NCBI GenBank assembly: GCA_031279835.1
Contig: JAITHV010000028.1
Location: 1 to 41,421 of the forward strand
Length of the DNA: 41,421 nucleotides
DNA from: Coriobacteriales bacterium
Lineage (GTDB): Bacteria; Actinomycetota; Coriobacteriia; Coriobacteriales; UBA8131
Direction of reading: 5' to 3'
Part shown: one piece after another, positions 10,203 through 18,866 of the stretch
How positions within the stretch are numbered: position 1 is the stretch's first letter
Layout: each line of letters starts with the position of its first letter
Translations under genes and position numbers: made by a program
Notes under the pieces: model-generated
The model's input: the letters and a program-made list of their open reading frames with translations, nothing else
The model's database searches: none
What the model was told of the DNA's origin: nothing

Positions 10203-11588
10203 TTACAACGGCTCGTCCATCGCGGGCAAGTCGCTGAGCAAATCGAGTCTATCGTACAGCCAGTCGAGGAACTGCTTGCCTTCGTCAGCCGAGTCGTACC
10301 AAAAAGTGTCCCGATAATACGCGCACTCGTCTCCGTCGTCGATATAAAAGCACCCAATGCTCAAGTTACGGGTCATCTCATGGCAGTCTACGCGAGTCGC
10401 AAGCGAAGCGGCAGGGTTTTGCTTCTCCGACAAGCGCATCACCATCTTGACAGTCTTTGAATGGGGGCACACGCTGATGTCGATGGGGCATCTTGAGTCG
10501 ATGTCACAATAGACCCTGAGCGTCTCGTCGCCCTCGCGCACATGCCGCACCTCATCCTCCACACATTCAAGACAAATGGCGTCAACAAGACGCTTGGCCT
10601 CATCACGCTCGTCGTCTGAGAGTTCTCTGGTGTCCAAGCGACCATCGAGTGCGTCTGAAGTGAGATTGAACCAGACAAGCCCAAAGACCCCCGCGCCCCA
10701 AACGCCGACTGACCGAAGAAAATCGTCAAGCAGGCGTGCCAGCAGGTCTATGCTCGGCTGGTCTTGCGTGAACTCATAGTTCATAACGTACGAGATGCCT
10801 GTGTTTTCATGGTGATACATATAGCCATTTATAATCTTACTATTACAAATATTTATTGCTGATATAATTTTGTCTTTTTCTACATCACTGGTGTCAAGGG
10901 GAAGCTGAGCAGACTGCCTGATCATCTGTTTTTCGTAATCAACATGAATATTGAGAAGCACGACAAAACTGCTCGTGCCTGTCCACAACTTGATGGCCGT
11001 ACCAGACTCATTCGAGAGAAATTCCAGCTGGTTTCCGGCAAGCAAGGCACAAAGAGAATGATAAATGCCTGATGCTGTATAAAGTATATCTAATATATCT
11101 TCAAGATAGTATTCCAAGGCAGCAGCAGGGTCCTCTGCGAGGAAATCGCACACCTCGTCGATCACTGCTTTTATATGTTCCCGGTAGTCAGGGCAGTTTT
11201 TCTCAATCCAGACATGTGCGCCAAAATCAGGAAGGAAGTCGTCTAGGAACTGTTCAAGTGAAAGGCCGGGGGCGTCTTGGGAGGCCTTGCGATACTCTTC
11301 GCGCACGACCTCCAGGTTTTTTGGGTCATCCAACGAAAAATACTGGTCGAGCAGTGCTTGCACTTTGTCAATGTCTTTTTCGGCAAACGCACCGAACTCA
11401 TCTACTTTGTCCGCGTCCATGCTTTCGGTTAGGCGAACACCAACACGCATCGAAATATCGTCGTAAACCTGCGTTATGAGGCAGCGCTTGACGAGAGTGG
11501 GCGTCTCCTCGAACCCCAGGCCGTCAAGAAGCTCGTCATCAATAACGAAGGGCGACTTGCCCAAATCCTGATCGCCTATGCTAGTCAT
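10203..11588 (-). CDS. Hypothetical protein with two YbjN-like segments
   Basis: Two candidate YbjN-like stretches: ISAINICNSKIINGYMYHHENTGISYVMNYEF and CHEMTRNLSIGCFYIDDGDECAYYRDTFWYDSADEGKQFLDWLYDRLDLL. ATG overlaps the upstream stop (ATGACTAG). Confidence 0.6.
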   Translation of the reverse strand: MTSIGDQDLGKSPFVIDDELLDGLGFEETPTLVKRCLITQVYDDISMRVGVRLTESMDADKVDEFGAFAEKDIDKVQALLDQYFSLDDPKNLEVVREEYRKASQDAPGLSLEQFLDDFLPDFGAHVWIEKNCPDYREHIKAVIDEVCDFLAEDPAAALEYYLEDILDILYTASGIYHSLCALLAGNQLEFLSNESGTAIKLWTGTSSFVVLLNIHVDYEKQMIRQSAQLPLDTSDVEKDKIISAINICNSKIINGYMYHHENTGISYVMNYEFTQDQPSIDLLARLLDDFLRSVGVWGAGVFGLVWFNLTSDALDGRLDTRELSDDERDEAKRLVDAICLECVEDEVRHVREGDETLRVYCDIDSRCPIDISVCPHSKTVKMVMRLSEKQNPAASLATRVDCHEMTRNLSIGCFYIDDGDECAYYRDTFWYDSADEGKQFLDWLYDRLDLLSDLPAMDEPL

Positions 11589-13311
11589 GGCCAGGTCCTT
11601 TCTTCAGCAGGCTCACATGGGGAGAAGCCTGGGCGAACCTTCTTGTCTTGCCATCCTCGTAAAACATGATGGTCATGGTCTTTTCGGTCTGCTCGACTAC
11701 AATGCCGTCTCCGAATTTTTTATGGCAAACCTCGTCGCCCGCCTCCAAGCGCGGCGCGTCTTCTTGGTTGTGCTTCTCATGGCAGATCCTAGTGAGCATA
11801 TTGAGAAGCTTGAGGCGCTCGTCGCGCAGCACGGGTTGCTCATCGTTGCTGAACAGGATTTTCATGAGTGCTGTTTTCGCGTGCGTCGCATTCGCGCTCG
11901 CCGTGTTCGCGCTCGCCGTCTTCGCGCTCGCCGTGTCACTGCCTGCCTTTTTCTGACGAAAGTCAGTTGTCTTTAGCGACCCGTCCACCGGAATGCAGAT
12001 GCCATCGTCAAGCATTCTCTGCTTTACTCTCTCGGCAACAGCGCTCTCGCCCGTTGTCTCCATGAGCGGCACCGAGACAAGAGCAGGCTTCATCTCATTG
12101 TTGTTGAGCAGCAGGCGCACGAGCGCCTGGTATCTTGGAATGCTGTTGACCTTGCTAATGTCGATGTCGAACTGCTCGGCTACGATCCGTGCGTCGTTTG
12201 CCCCCATGCTAAAGCAGGCCATAGTGCCGACATTGCCTAAAACCGCCTGCAGGAGGCTGCTGTCGTTGTATCCCGTGGCAAAGTTGAACGTCGTCAATTG
12301 ATGGGCACACTGGTTTGCAAGCGTGAAAGACGCGCGGTATTTGCGTGACTCGGCGAGCATGACCGCAAAATCTGGCGAGGCAAAGCTCTGAAACTCGTCA
12401 ATGAAGAAGTACCAGTTGCCCTGCGACTCCATGTCGCCTAAGCTACGCTGGAGCACGGCTCGCTTTATGGCTTGCATGCAGTCTGTGCCAATAAGACGCG
12501 TGTCGTCGCGCCCAAGTCTTGCCTGCGACATTCCCACAATGATTATTCTGCCTTTGTTGAGCTCCTCGGCATAGTCCAGGGTGGCATGCTGCATTGAAAA
12601 CACGTGCTTCATGCTTTGACTGTTGCTCAGTGGGCTGTACTTGGCAACTATCCAATTGACCAGGCTCATGCCTTCGCGCTCATGGGTCTGCATTTCGTAG
12701 CGATTGAGCTCTTGCGCCAGGTTATCGCCCACGTAACTTGCCGCTCGCGCCCTGAAATCCTTGTTAACAGCTAGCTCGTAAATGCTTAGAGGACTTCTCA
12801 CAAAAGGATACTTAGGATGAAACACAACATCGAGAAACACACTGTTCCAATGCTTCCAGACTGGACCTGTGAACTCATGATAGACCTCGTACGTGCACAG
12901 GGCAGTGAAGCTCTGTTTGGCAAGCGCGACAGCATTCGGGTCGCTCACGTCAACGTCGAGTGGGTTCCTGGTCGGAAGGTGCGATATGTCTGAGTAGTCT
13001 ACATAAGTTACTCGGTCTTGATACGCTTCGGGCACACAGTTAAGCGCGAACTTGGCCACGTCTCCGTGCGGGTCGATGACAAACACCGTGCACCCCTGCT
13101 CGATCTTCTGCTTGACAAGAAACTTGAGCAAGTTGCTCTTCCCTTTGCCGGTCTTGCCCCATATGAGTGCGTGCTGGCACTGGTCGTCAGGGGACTGCCA
13201 AACAGGCTCGACGTCCCTGTTTAGCCGGTAGCCCCATGTGACTCCTGAGTCAAAGAGGCAGTCAAGCTCTATGTTAGGCTCACTGAACTGCGAGTCGCTG
13301 ATCCACTCCAT
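11581..13311 (-). CDS. HerA/VirD4-like (DUF87/TraG-type) ATPase with C-terminal UvrD/PcrA-type Tudor-like domain
   Basis: Walker A LIWGKTGKGKSNLLKFLV; FVIDPHGDVAK; Walker B NWYFFIDEFQSFASPDF; ESRKYRASFTLANQ; C-terminal LEAGDEVCHKKFGDGIVVEQTEKTMTIMFYEDGKTRRFA. Start at 13311 chosen for upstream AGGTGG. Confidence 0.82.
   Translation of the reverse strand: MEWISDSQFSEPNIELDCLFDSGVTWGYRLNRDVEPVWQSPDDQCQHALIWGKTGKGKSNLLKFLVKQKIEQGCTVFVIDPHGDVAKFALNCVPEAYQDRVTYVDYSDISHLPTRNPLDVDVSDPNAVALAKQSFTALCTYEVYHEFTGPVWKHWNSVFLDVVFHPKYPFVRSPLSIYELAVNKDFRARAASYVGDNLAQELNRYEMQTHEREGMSLVNWIVAKYSPLSNSQSMKHVFSMQHATLDYAEELNKGRIIIVGMSQARLGRDDTRLIGTDCMQAIKRAVLQRSLGDMESQGNWYFFIDEFQSFASPDFAVMLAESRKYRASFTLANQCAHQLTTFNFATGYNDSSLLQAVLGNVGTMACFSMGANDARIVAEQFDIDISKVNSIPRYQALVRLLLNNNEMKPALVSVPLMETTGESAVAERVKQRMLDDGICIPVDGSLKTTDFRQKKAGSDTASAKTASANTASANATHAKTALMKILFSNDEQPVLRDERLKLLNMLTRICHEKHNQEDAPRLEAGDEVCHKKFGDGIVVEQTEKTMTIMFYEDGKTRRFAQASPHVSLLKKGPGHD
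11891..11935. repeat. 3 x 15-bp in-frame tandem repeat inside the ATPase gene
   Basis: ttcgcgctcgccgtg / ttcgcgctcgccgtc / ttcgcgctcgccgtg; encodes the TASAK/N repeat between ATPase and Tudor-like domain. Confidence 0.9.
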
Positions 13312-13455
13312 TTGCCCACCTTTCATAGCCTCTAGCACCGAATGGCTTTGTTAGGCTTCTGCTTATTGCAATTATACCTTGGCTTTCGCGCCTGTTCGAC
13401 GGACTGCTGGGTGTTCCGGACCAACTCGAAGCGGTCTAGCGCAGGCGTGCCTCCC

Positions 13456-13494
13456 CGCGCGCTGCGTGGCCACCCAGTGGCCACGCAGCGCGCG
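13456..13494. repeat. 18-bp perfect stem, 3-nt loop hairpin
   Basis: CGCGCGCTGCGTGGCCAC-CCA-GTGGCCACGCAGCGCGCG. Confidence 0.9.
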
Positions 13495-13525
13495 TCTAGA
13501 TTCCGGATCAAGTCTGGAATCTAGA
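13495..13525. repeat. Second inverted repeat directly adjoining the first
   Basis: TCTAGATTCC...GGAATCTAGA, 10-bp perfect arms. Confidence 0.85.
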
Positions 13526-13556
13526 TTGTCACCATATGCGGCTCGCGGGGGGGGCT

Positions 13557-14603
13557 TTAGTCGATAAGGGCAGGAAGTGCGGGGATCGCAACTATGAAGC
13601 AGGCACCTCCGTCAGGGAGGTTGAGCGCCTCGACCGTTCCATCGTGAGCGGCAACGATTGCCTTGACTATGGTCAGCCCCAGCCCCGTGCCGCCTGTCGT
13701 GCGCGCGCGCGAGGAATCCCCGCGATAGAATCGGTCGAACAACCGTGCCGGGTCGATGTCGCCAAAGCCCGGCCCGTCGTCAGACACCGTGATGACGCTA
13801 TAGCCTTTGATGCCGCTCAGGTTGACGCCGATGTGCCCACCTTCGGCGACCATGCGGTTGGCGTTGTCTACGAGGTTCAGCACTACCTGCTGGAGGCGGT
13901 CGGGGTCGCCGAGCACGTCGGGGGCCTCTCCCGTGACCGTCAGCTCCACCTCGCGGGCCTCGAGCAAAGGCCTGAGCATGTCAGCTGCATTCTCAACAAT
14001 AGTATGCAAGTTGACGCGCTTGAGGACTGTCTCGCCGTCTCCTTCGATGCGCTGCAAGGTGAGAAGGTCGTTGGCCAGTCGCGTGAGTCGCTCGCTCTCG
14101 CGGATGATGGTCTCGCAAAAGCGCTGGCGGTCGTCATAGGCGATGTCCTCGTCGAGCATGGTCTCGGCGGCGCCATGTATGGCGGTAAGCGGCGTGCGCA
14201 GCTCGTGCGACACGTCGCTGATGAACTGGCCTTGGCGCTTGCCTTCGGCAGCCACCTCGGCCATTGAGGCGCGCACCCGCGAGCTCACGGTGTCAAGCGT
14301 CTCTGCGAACTCCTGTATGCCGAGCGATGAGTTCGCGATGCGCTCGTCCATGAACCGGACCGAGAGGTTGCCCTCGGCAAGCTGTTTGACCTTGAGCACG
14401 ATGCGTGCGAGCGGCCCCAGGTATATGCCGGTCGCCGCATACGAGCACACATAGGCAAGCAGGCCCATGGGCAAGGCGAGGGCCAACAGCCAATAGAGCG
14501 GGTCGGAGCCGATGAGGACGATGACCACGAACCCCAACGCGATGCTCACCGCAAAAGCTGCGCTAATCAGAGAGAGAAGTATGCGTATTGTTCTGTATTG
14601 CAT
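13557..14603 (-). CDS. PhoR/SenX3-like sensor histidine kinase
   Basis: HAMP-like segment, FISDVSHELRTPLTAIHGAAETML H-box, DDGPGFGDIDPARLFDRFYRGDSSRARTTGGTGLGLTIVKAIV. Confidence 0.93.
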   Translation of the reverse strand: MQYRTIRILLSLISAAFAVSIALGFVVIVLIGSDPLYWLLALALPMGLLAYVCSYAATGIYLGPLARIVLKVKQLAEGNLSVRFMDERIANSSLGIQEFAETLDTVSSRVRASMAEVAAEGKRQGQFISDVSHELRTPLTAIHGAAETMLDEDIAYDDRQRFCETIIRESERLTRLANDLLTLQRIEGDGETVLKRVNLHTIVENAADMLRPLLEAREVELTVTGEAPDVLGDPDRLQQVVLNLVDNANRMVAEGGHIGVNLSGIKGYSVITVSDDGPGFGDIDPARLFDRFYRGDSSRARTTGGTGLGLTIVKAIVAAHDGTVEALNLPDGGACFIVAIPALPALID

Positions 14604-14692
14604 ATATAGCTTTCTAGCGAAACATCGGTTAGTTTACAAGAAGGGCGCTCGGCCCCTGCCCCTTGCTGGTGGTCGTTTGAGATACTTGGCCC

Positions 14693-15439
14693 CTATACTA
14701 CCTTGAAACGATAGCCGTATCCGCGCACCGTCTCGATAAGTCCCGCGTCCACCTTGGCCGCCTCGAGCTTGTCGCGCAGGCGCTTCACATGGGTATCGAC
14801 CGTTTTTGTCTCTACTAGATACTCCCAGCCCCAGGCGTCGCGCAGCAACTGGTCGCGCGAGAGCACCTTGCCGGCATGCCGCATGAGTGCGGCCAGCAAC
14901 TCGAACTCGCGGGGCGTGAGGTCGATGGCGCCCTCGCCGTTAGAGGCCACGTGGGTTCCCTCGTCGATCTTGATTCCGCTCACCTCGATAACCTCGTCAA
15001 AATCGGACGACTGGGAGTTTTCTTGCTGCGTCGCACGCCTGAGCAGTGCTTTTGCCCGCGCTAAAAGCTCGCGCACGCCAAAAGGCTTGGCAAGGTAGTC
15101 GTCGCCGCCAATCTCTAGGCCGACCACTTTGTCGAGCTCCGTGTCACGCGCCGAGAGGAACAGGACGGGCACGTTGGTGTTGGCGCGGATGCGGCGCACC
15201 ACCTCGTAACCGTCCATGTGTGGCAGCATGACGTCAAGAATCACCAGGTCATAGGGGTTGTTGTTTATAAGTTCTACGGCAGTGGCGCCGTCTTCGGCAA
15301 TTTGAATCTCATATCCTTCTTTTCGGAGGTTGTAGCTGACAAATTCTGTGATCGACGGCTCATCGTCAACAACGAGAATACGTGCGGGTGCGCCATTCAT
15401 AGCACCGCTCCCTTCAGTAATACCCGGTTTTTTGTCCAT
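14693..15439 (-). CDS. OmpR/PhoB-family response regulator
   Basis: ILVVDDEPSITEFVSYNLRKEGYEI, DLVILDVMLPHMDGYEV, winged helix LTPREFELLAALMRHAGKVLSRDQLL...VDTHVKRLRDKLE. Confidence 0.95.
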   Translation of the reverse strand: MDKKPGITEGSGAMNGAPARILVVDDEPSITEFVSYNLRKEGYEIQIAEDGATAVELINNNPYDLVILDVMLPHMDGYEVVRRIRANTNVPVLFLSARDTELDKVVGLEIGGDDYLAKPFGVRELLARAKALLRRATQQENSQSSDFDEVIEVSGIKIDEGTHVASNGEGAIDLTPREFELLAALMRHAGKVLSRDQLLRDAWGWEYLVETKTVDTHVKRLRDKLEAAKVDAGLIETVRGYGYRFKVV

Positions 15440-15546
15440 ACTACCATTGCGGTACAGTACAATGTGTTGTCAAGTATAGCAGGTAACGATCTTGTCATGC
15501 TCATGCCTCTCATCAGAAACGAAACAAAGAACGAAGGGATACGGCA

Positions 15547-16338
15547 GTGCTTCTAGCGGTTGACATCGGTAACACCCAGACTGTTTTTGGGCTATACGAC
15601 GACGAGCGCCTCGTGATGCACAGCCGTATTGCGACCACGGCCAGCGACACCTCTGACGAGCTGCTCATCAAGTTGCGGGGGCTGTTTGAGCTGCATGGCG
15701 TCGCGCCTGATGCCGCTGACGACGTGGCCATCGCCTCGGTGGTGCCGCCGCTGACCGAGCAGTGGCGCAACGCCGGCAAGAGGCTTTGTGGCTCCAATCC
15801 CCTTTTTGGCACAGGGCCCCTCGTGCTCAACCACACGGTCGAGACAGGCCTCGTAATCCCGCCCCATCTCTCGCGCGAGCTTGGCGCCGACCGTATCGCT
15901 GACGCTGTTGCCGCTATTCACCTCTACGGCGCGCCGGTCGTGGTAGTTGACTTCGGGACGGCCACCAACATTGAGGTTGTTGACAAAAACGGCGCATTCG
16001 TAGGCGGCATCATCGCGCCAGGGCTCATGACCTCAGCGGAGGCGCTCTTCTCTGCTGCCGCCCGGCTTTCAAAAATCGACATCGAGATTCCCGAGAAGGT
16101 GATCGGGACCTCGACTGCCGGGGCCGTCCAGTCGGGGCTGACCTATGGCGAGATCGACCGCACTGACGGCCTGATCACGCGCGTCTTTGCCGAGCTGGGC
16201 TACTCGGCGCCCGTTGTTGCCACGGGCGGCCTCTCGCGCCACATCGTCTCGCTCTCGCGGACTGTGACGCACCGCAACGACGACCTGACCTTGGAAGGCC
16301 TGCGGCTTATCCATGCGCGACAGCGGTGTCGGACTTGA
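15547..16338 (+). CDS. coaX: Type III pantothenate kinase
   Basis: MLLAVDIGNTQTVFGLYDDERLVMHSRIAT, GADRIADAVAA, VVVDFGTATNIEVVDKNGAFVGGIIAPG. Confidence 0.96.
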   Translation: MLLAVDIGNTQTVFGLYDDERLVMHSRIATTASDTSDELLIKLRGLFELHGVAPDAADDVAIASVVPPLTEQWRNAGKRLCGSNPLFGTGPLVLNHTVETGLVIPPHLSRELGADRIADAVAAIHLYGAPVVVVDFGTATNIEVVDKNGAFVGGIIAPGLMTSAEALFSAAARLSKIDIEIPEKVIGTSTAGAVQSGLTYGEIDRTDGLITRVFAELGYSAPVVATGGLSRHIVSLSRTVTHRNDDLTLEGLRLIHARQRCRT

Positions 16339-16388
16339 CAGCGGGGGTCTTGCCCTGACCAATCCTTTCACACTGAATGAGCAACTAG

Positions 16389-16448
16389 TTTTACTATTTC
16401 AGCAGTTTTCAGCAGGTTTTCTGCAAAATACTTTCTGAAATAGTAAAA
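16389..16448. repeat. 14-bp perfect inverted repeat between coaX and the rloB-like gene
   Basis: TTTTACTATTTCAG (16389-16402) and CTGAAATAGTAAAA (16435-16448). Confidence 0.9.
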
Positions 16449-16463
16449 TAGCTTCCTGAAACA

Positions 16464-17051
16464 ATGAAAGAAGGGGAGCAGGTCCTTGCTGTGACAGATG
16501 GCAAGGTTACCGAAAGGGGCTGCCTGGAGTCTTTGCGAACATCGCTTCATCTCTCACCGGATACTGTCAAAGTCTGTTGAGCAGGTCAGTCTGGTGCCGA
16601 TGCAGTCATCAGGGAAGCTCGTATGCTGGTCACAGAAAGGAAGGCGGCGAGGCAGCTACCATATGATGCGGCCTGGCTCGTGTTCGACTCGGTGGGTCCT
16701 CTAGTAAATGGTTTTGCTGCAATTACAGTAGCAATACTTCATAAGTATCGCCTTGCCATCAGTGCGCCGTGCATTGAATATTGGATTCTCCTGCATTTCC
16801 AATACACCGATGCATATTTGTGCGATTATAGAGCAGTAGAAAGATCCCTCAAGGATTACTGCGAATATGACAAAAAGAGCTTTGACCCTAAGATCATTCT
16901 CGACAAGACAGGCACTGCAGTCAACAATACTCGCATGGCAAGAAACAGTCAGGCAAGAGTTCCGAAGGAGCTGCCCGCAACAGACATGGATCTCCTTGTC
17001 GCCCAAATGAACGCAATGGCTCATCCGGACTACCGGTTGTTCGAGGCATAG
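16464..17051 (+). pseudogene. RloB/AbiLii-like protein interrupted by one in-frame TGA (16578-16580)
   Basis: In one frame: MKEGEQVLAVTDGKVTERGCLESLRTSLHLSPDTVKVC*AGQSGADAVIREARMLVTERKAARQLPYDAAWLVFDSV...YRLAISAPCIEYWILLHFQYTD...RLFEA; RloB-like TE motif, FD motif and SxPCxExWxLLHF motif. Confidence 0.7.
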
Positions 17052-17058
17052 GCACGCA

Positions 17059-17994
17059 ATGCGCAAACTGACCCCACGATCTGTCAAGCACACACGTCGC
17101 CCGCTGGCAGCAGCGCTGCTCGGCCTGGCGACGCTCTTGTCGGCATGGGCGCTTGCGACCTTTCTGCCGACCGCCCCCGCACCGCCCGGCGTGCCCGACA
17201 CGCCGCTGCTCACGGTAGTGTTCCTTGACGTCGGACAAGCCGACGCGGCGCTGGTCTCGTGTGAGGGGCACTACATGCTCATTGACGGCGGCAATGCGGC
17301 AGACTCCTCACTGCTTTACAGCGCCTTGCAGCGGCGCGGCATCGGCCACCTGGACGCCATAGTGTTCAGCCACTCCGACGAGGACCATATAGGCGGGCTT
17401 GCCGGGGCCCTTGAGTTTGCGAGTTTAGGCACGTGCTATGGTCCAACAAAGTCACGCGGCACCAAGGCCTTCGCGAGCTTCACTGAGCGTCTTGAGCGGC
17501 GTGGCGTGGCGATTACCGTCCCCACCGCCACAGCGACGTTCATGCTTGGCAGCGCCACGGTCCGCCTCTGGCACCTCGACAGCGGCACCGGCGACCCCAA
17601 CGACAACGAGCTAGTGGCCCAGGTCACCTATGGCGAGGACTCGTTCTTGTTCACGGGCGACATCGGCTTTGAGCTTGAGCGCATGCTGGTAGACGGGCCA
17701 GGCGGCGGCCCCGACGGCGGCGGCATCGCCTCGACCGTCATGAAGGTCCCCCACCACGGCTCGGCCAACTCGTCGAGCTACCTGCTGCTCAGGGAAGCAA
17801 ACCCGCGTTACGCCGTGATCTCGGTGGGCGCCCGCAACAGCTACGGGCACCCGACCGACGAGGCCCTCTCCAGGTACCGCGACCTCGGCTGCGAGCTATA
17901 CCGGACCGACCTGCACGGCGACATCACTGTCACGAGCACTGGCAGCGGCGTGTCCGTCGCGACGCAAAAGACGACAGGAATGCCAGCATACTAG
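17059..17994 (+). CDS. ComEC/Rec2-like MBL-fold hydrolase, single domain with N-terminal TM/signal
   Basis: VVFLDVGQADAALVSCEGHYMLIDGG, HSDEDHIGGLAGAL, SFLFTGDIGFELE, MKVPHHGSANSSS. Confidence 0.9.
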   Translation: MRKLTPRSVKHTRRPLAAALLGLATLLSAWALATFLPTAPAPPGVPDTPLLTVVFLDVGQADAALVSCEGHYMLIDGGNAADSSLLYSALQRRGIGHLDAIVFSHSDEDHIGGLAGALEFASLGTCYGPTKSRGTKAFASFTERLERRGVAITVPTATATFMLGSATVRLWHLDSGTGDPNDNELVAQVTYGEDSFLFTGDIGFELERMLVDGPGGGPDGGGIASTVMKVPHHGSANSSSYLLLREANPRYAVISVGARNSYGHPTDEALSRYRDLGCELYRTDLHGDITVTSTGSGVSVATQKTTGMPAY

Positions 17995-18866
17995 CGGTTA
18001 TTCTCCGAACGCACATATAAAAAGGTGCCAAGCACCAGGCAGACCGCCGTCAGTCCGACAATGGCCAGCAGGCTGACCGCTGGGTCGAAGAGCACGACCG
18101 CGTCATACTCAGGGCTGCCCGCGTAAACGACCGCGCGGCCCAGGTCAACACAATAGGTCATGGGCAAGGCACGGCTCAAGACCAACAAGACGCCGCTTGA
18201 GTTGGCGATGGGGATAATAACGCCCGAAAGGAACATTTGTGGCATGGTGACAAGCATCACGGCGATGTTGGCCATCCTGTTGTTCTTGATAGCACCCATG
18301 ACGATCATCGCCAGAGCGCCGCCCGACAGGCACATGAGCGGGGCGAGGGCCAAAAGGGCCAGAAGCTGCCCGGCTGACAGTGCGATACCCATTACGAGGC
18401 CAACCAGGAGCACGCCGAGGCATGAGACGATCGCGGCAAATGAGGAGCCGACTATCTTGCCGAGCACAATAGCATAGCGCGAGACCGGCGACACCAGCAG
18501 CTCGGCAGAGTAGTTGTCGTCGCTGTCGTCCACCAGGGTGGTCAAGCCTGTCGTCGTCATCATGAAGAGCATGTTCACGAGCATCCCGACGAGCATGAAC
18601 TGCCCGAAGTCAAACCCGAGGCCGCCCGCCATGTTCTCCATGAGGTTTCCGCCGATGAGCCCCATCATGACGAGGGGCATCACAAGGCTCATTACCAGCG
18701 TGCCGGGGCTTTTGAGGGTGATGGTGATGTCGCGGGCGGCGACTGCTACCACCGCGTTGAGCTCGCGAAGCGGCAGCGAAAGACGGGCGGGCAAAGCGGC
18801 GCGGCGCGCCTGCTCGCCAGAGGCTTTAGGCTGTGCGCTTTTACTAGCGGCGCCAAACGTGCTCAT
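17991..18866 (-). CDS. ABC-2 type transporter permease (DrrB-like)
   Basis: Polytopic protein beginning with soluble helix, ITLKSPGTLVMSLVMPLVMMGLIGGN; next to ABC ATPase. Confidence 0.85.
   Translation of the reverse strand: MSTFGAASKSAQPKASGEQARRAALPARLSLPLRELNAVVAVAARDITITLKSPGTLVMSLVMPLVMMGLIGGNLMENMAGGLGFDFGQFMLVGMLVNMLFMMTTTGLTTLVDDSDDNYSAELLVSPVSRYAIVLGKIVGSSFAAIVSCLGVLLVGLVMGIALSAGQLLALLALAPLMCLSGGALAMIVMGAIKNNRMANIAVMLVTMPQMFLSGVIIPIANSSGVLLVLSRALPMTYCVDLGRAVVYAGSPEYDAVVLFDPAVSLLAIVGLTAVCLVLGTFLYVRSENNR

Noticed and set aside
16578-16580. TGA in the rloB-like gene as a selenocysteine codon or alternative genetic code
   Set aside because: TGA is a normal stop here (coaX ends in TGA), no conserved Cys/Sec site is expected in RloB at this position, and other accessory genes nearby are decayed too.
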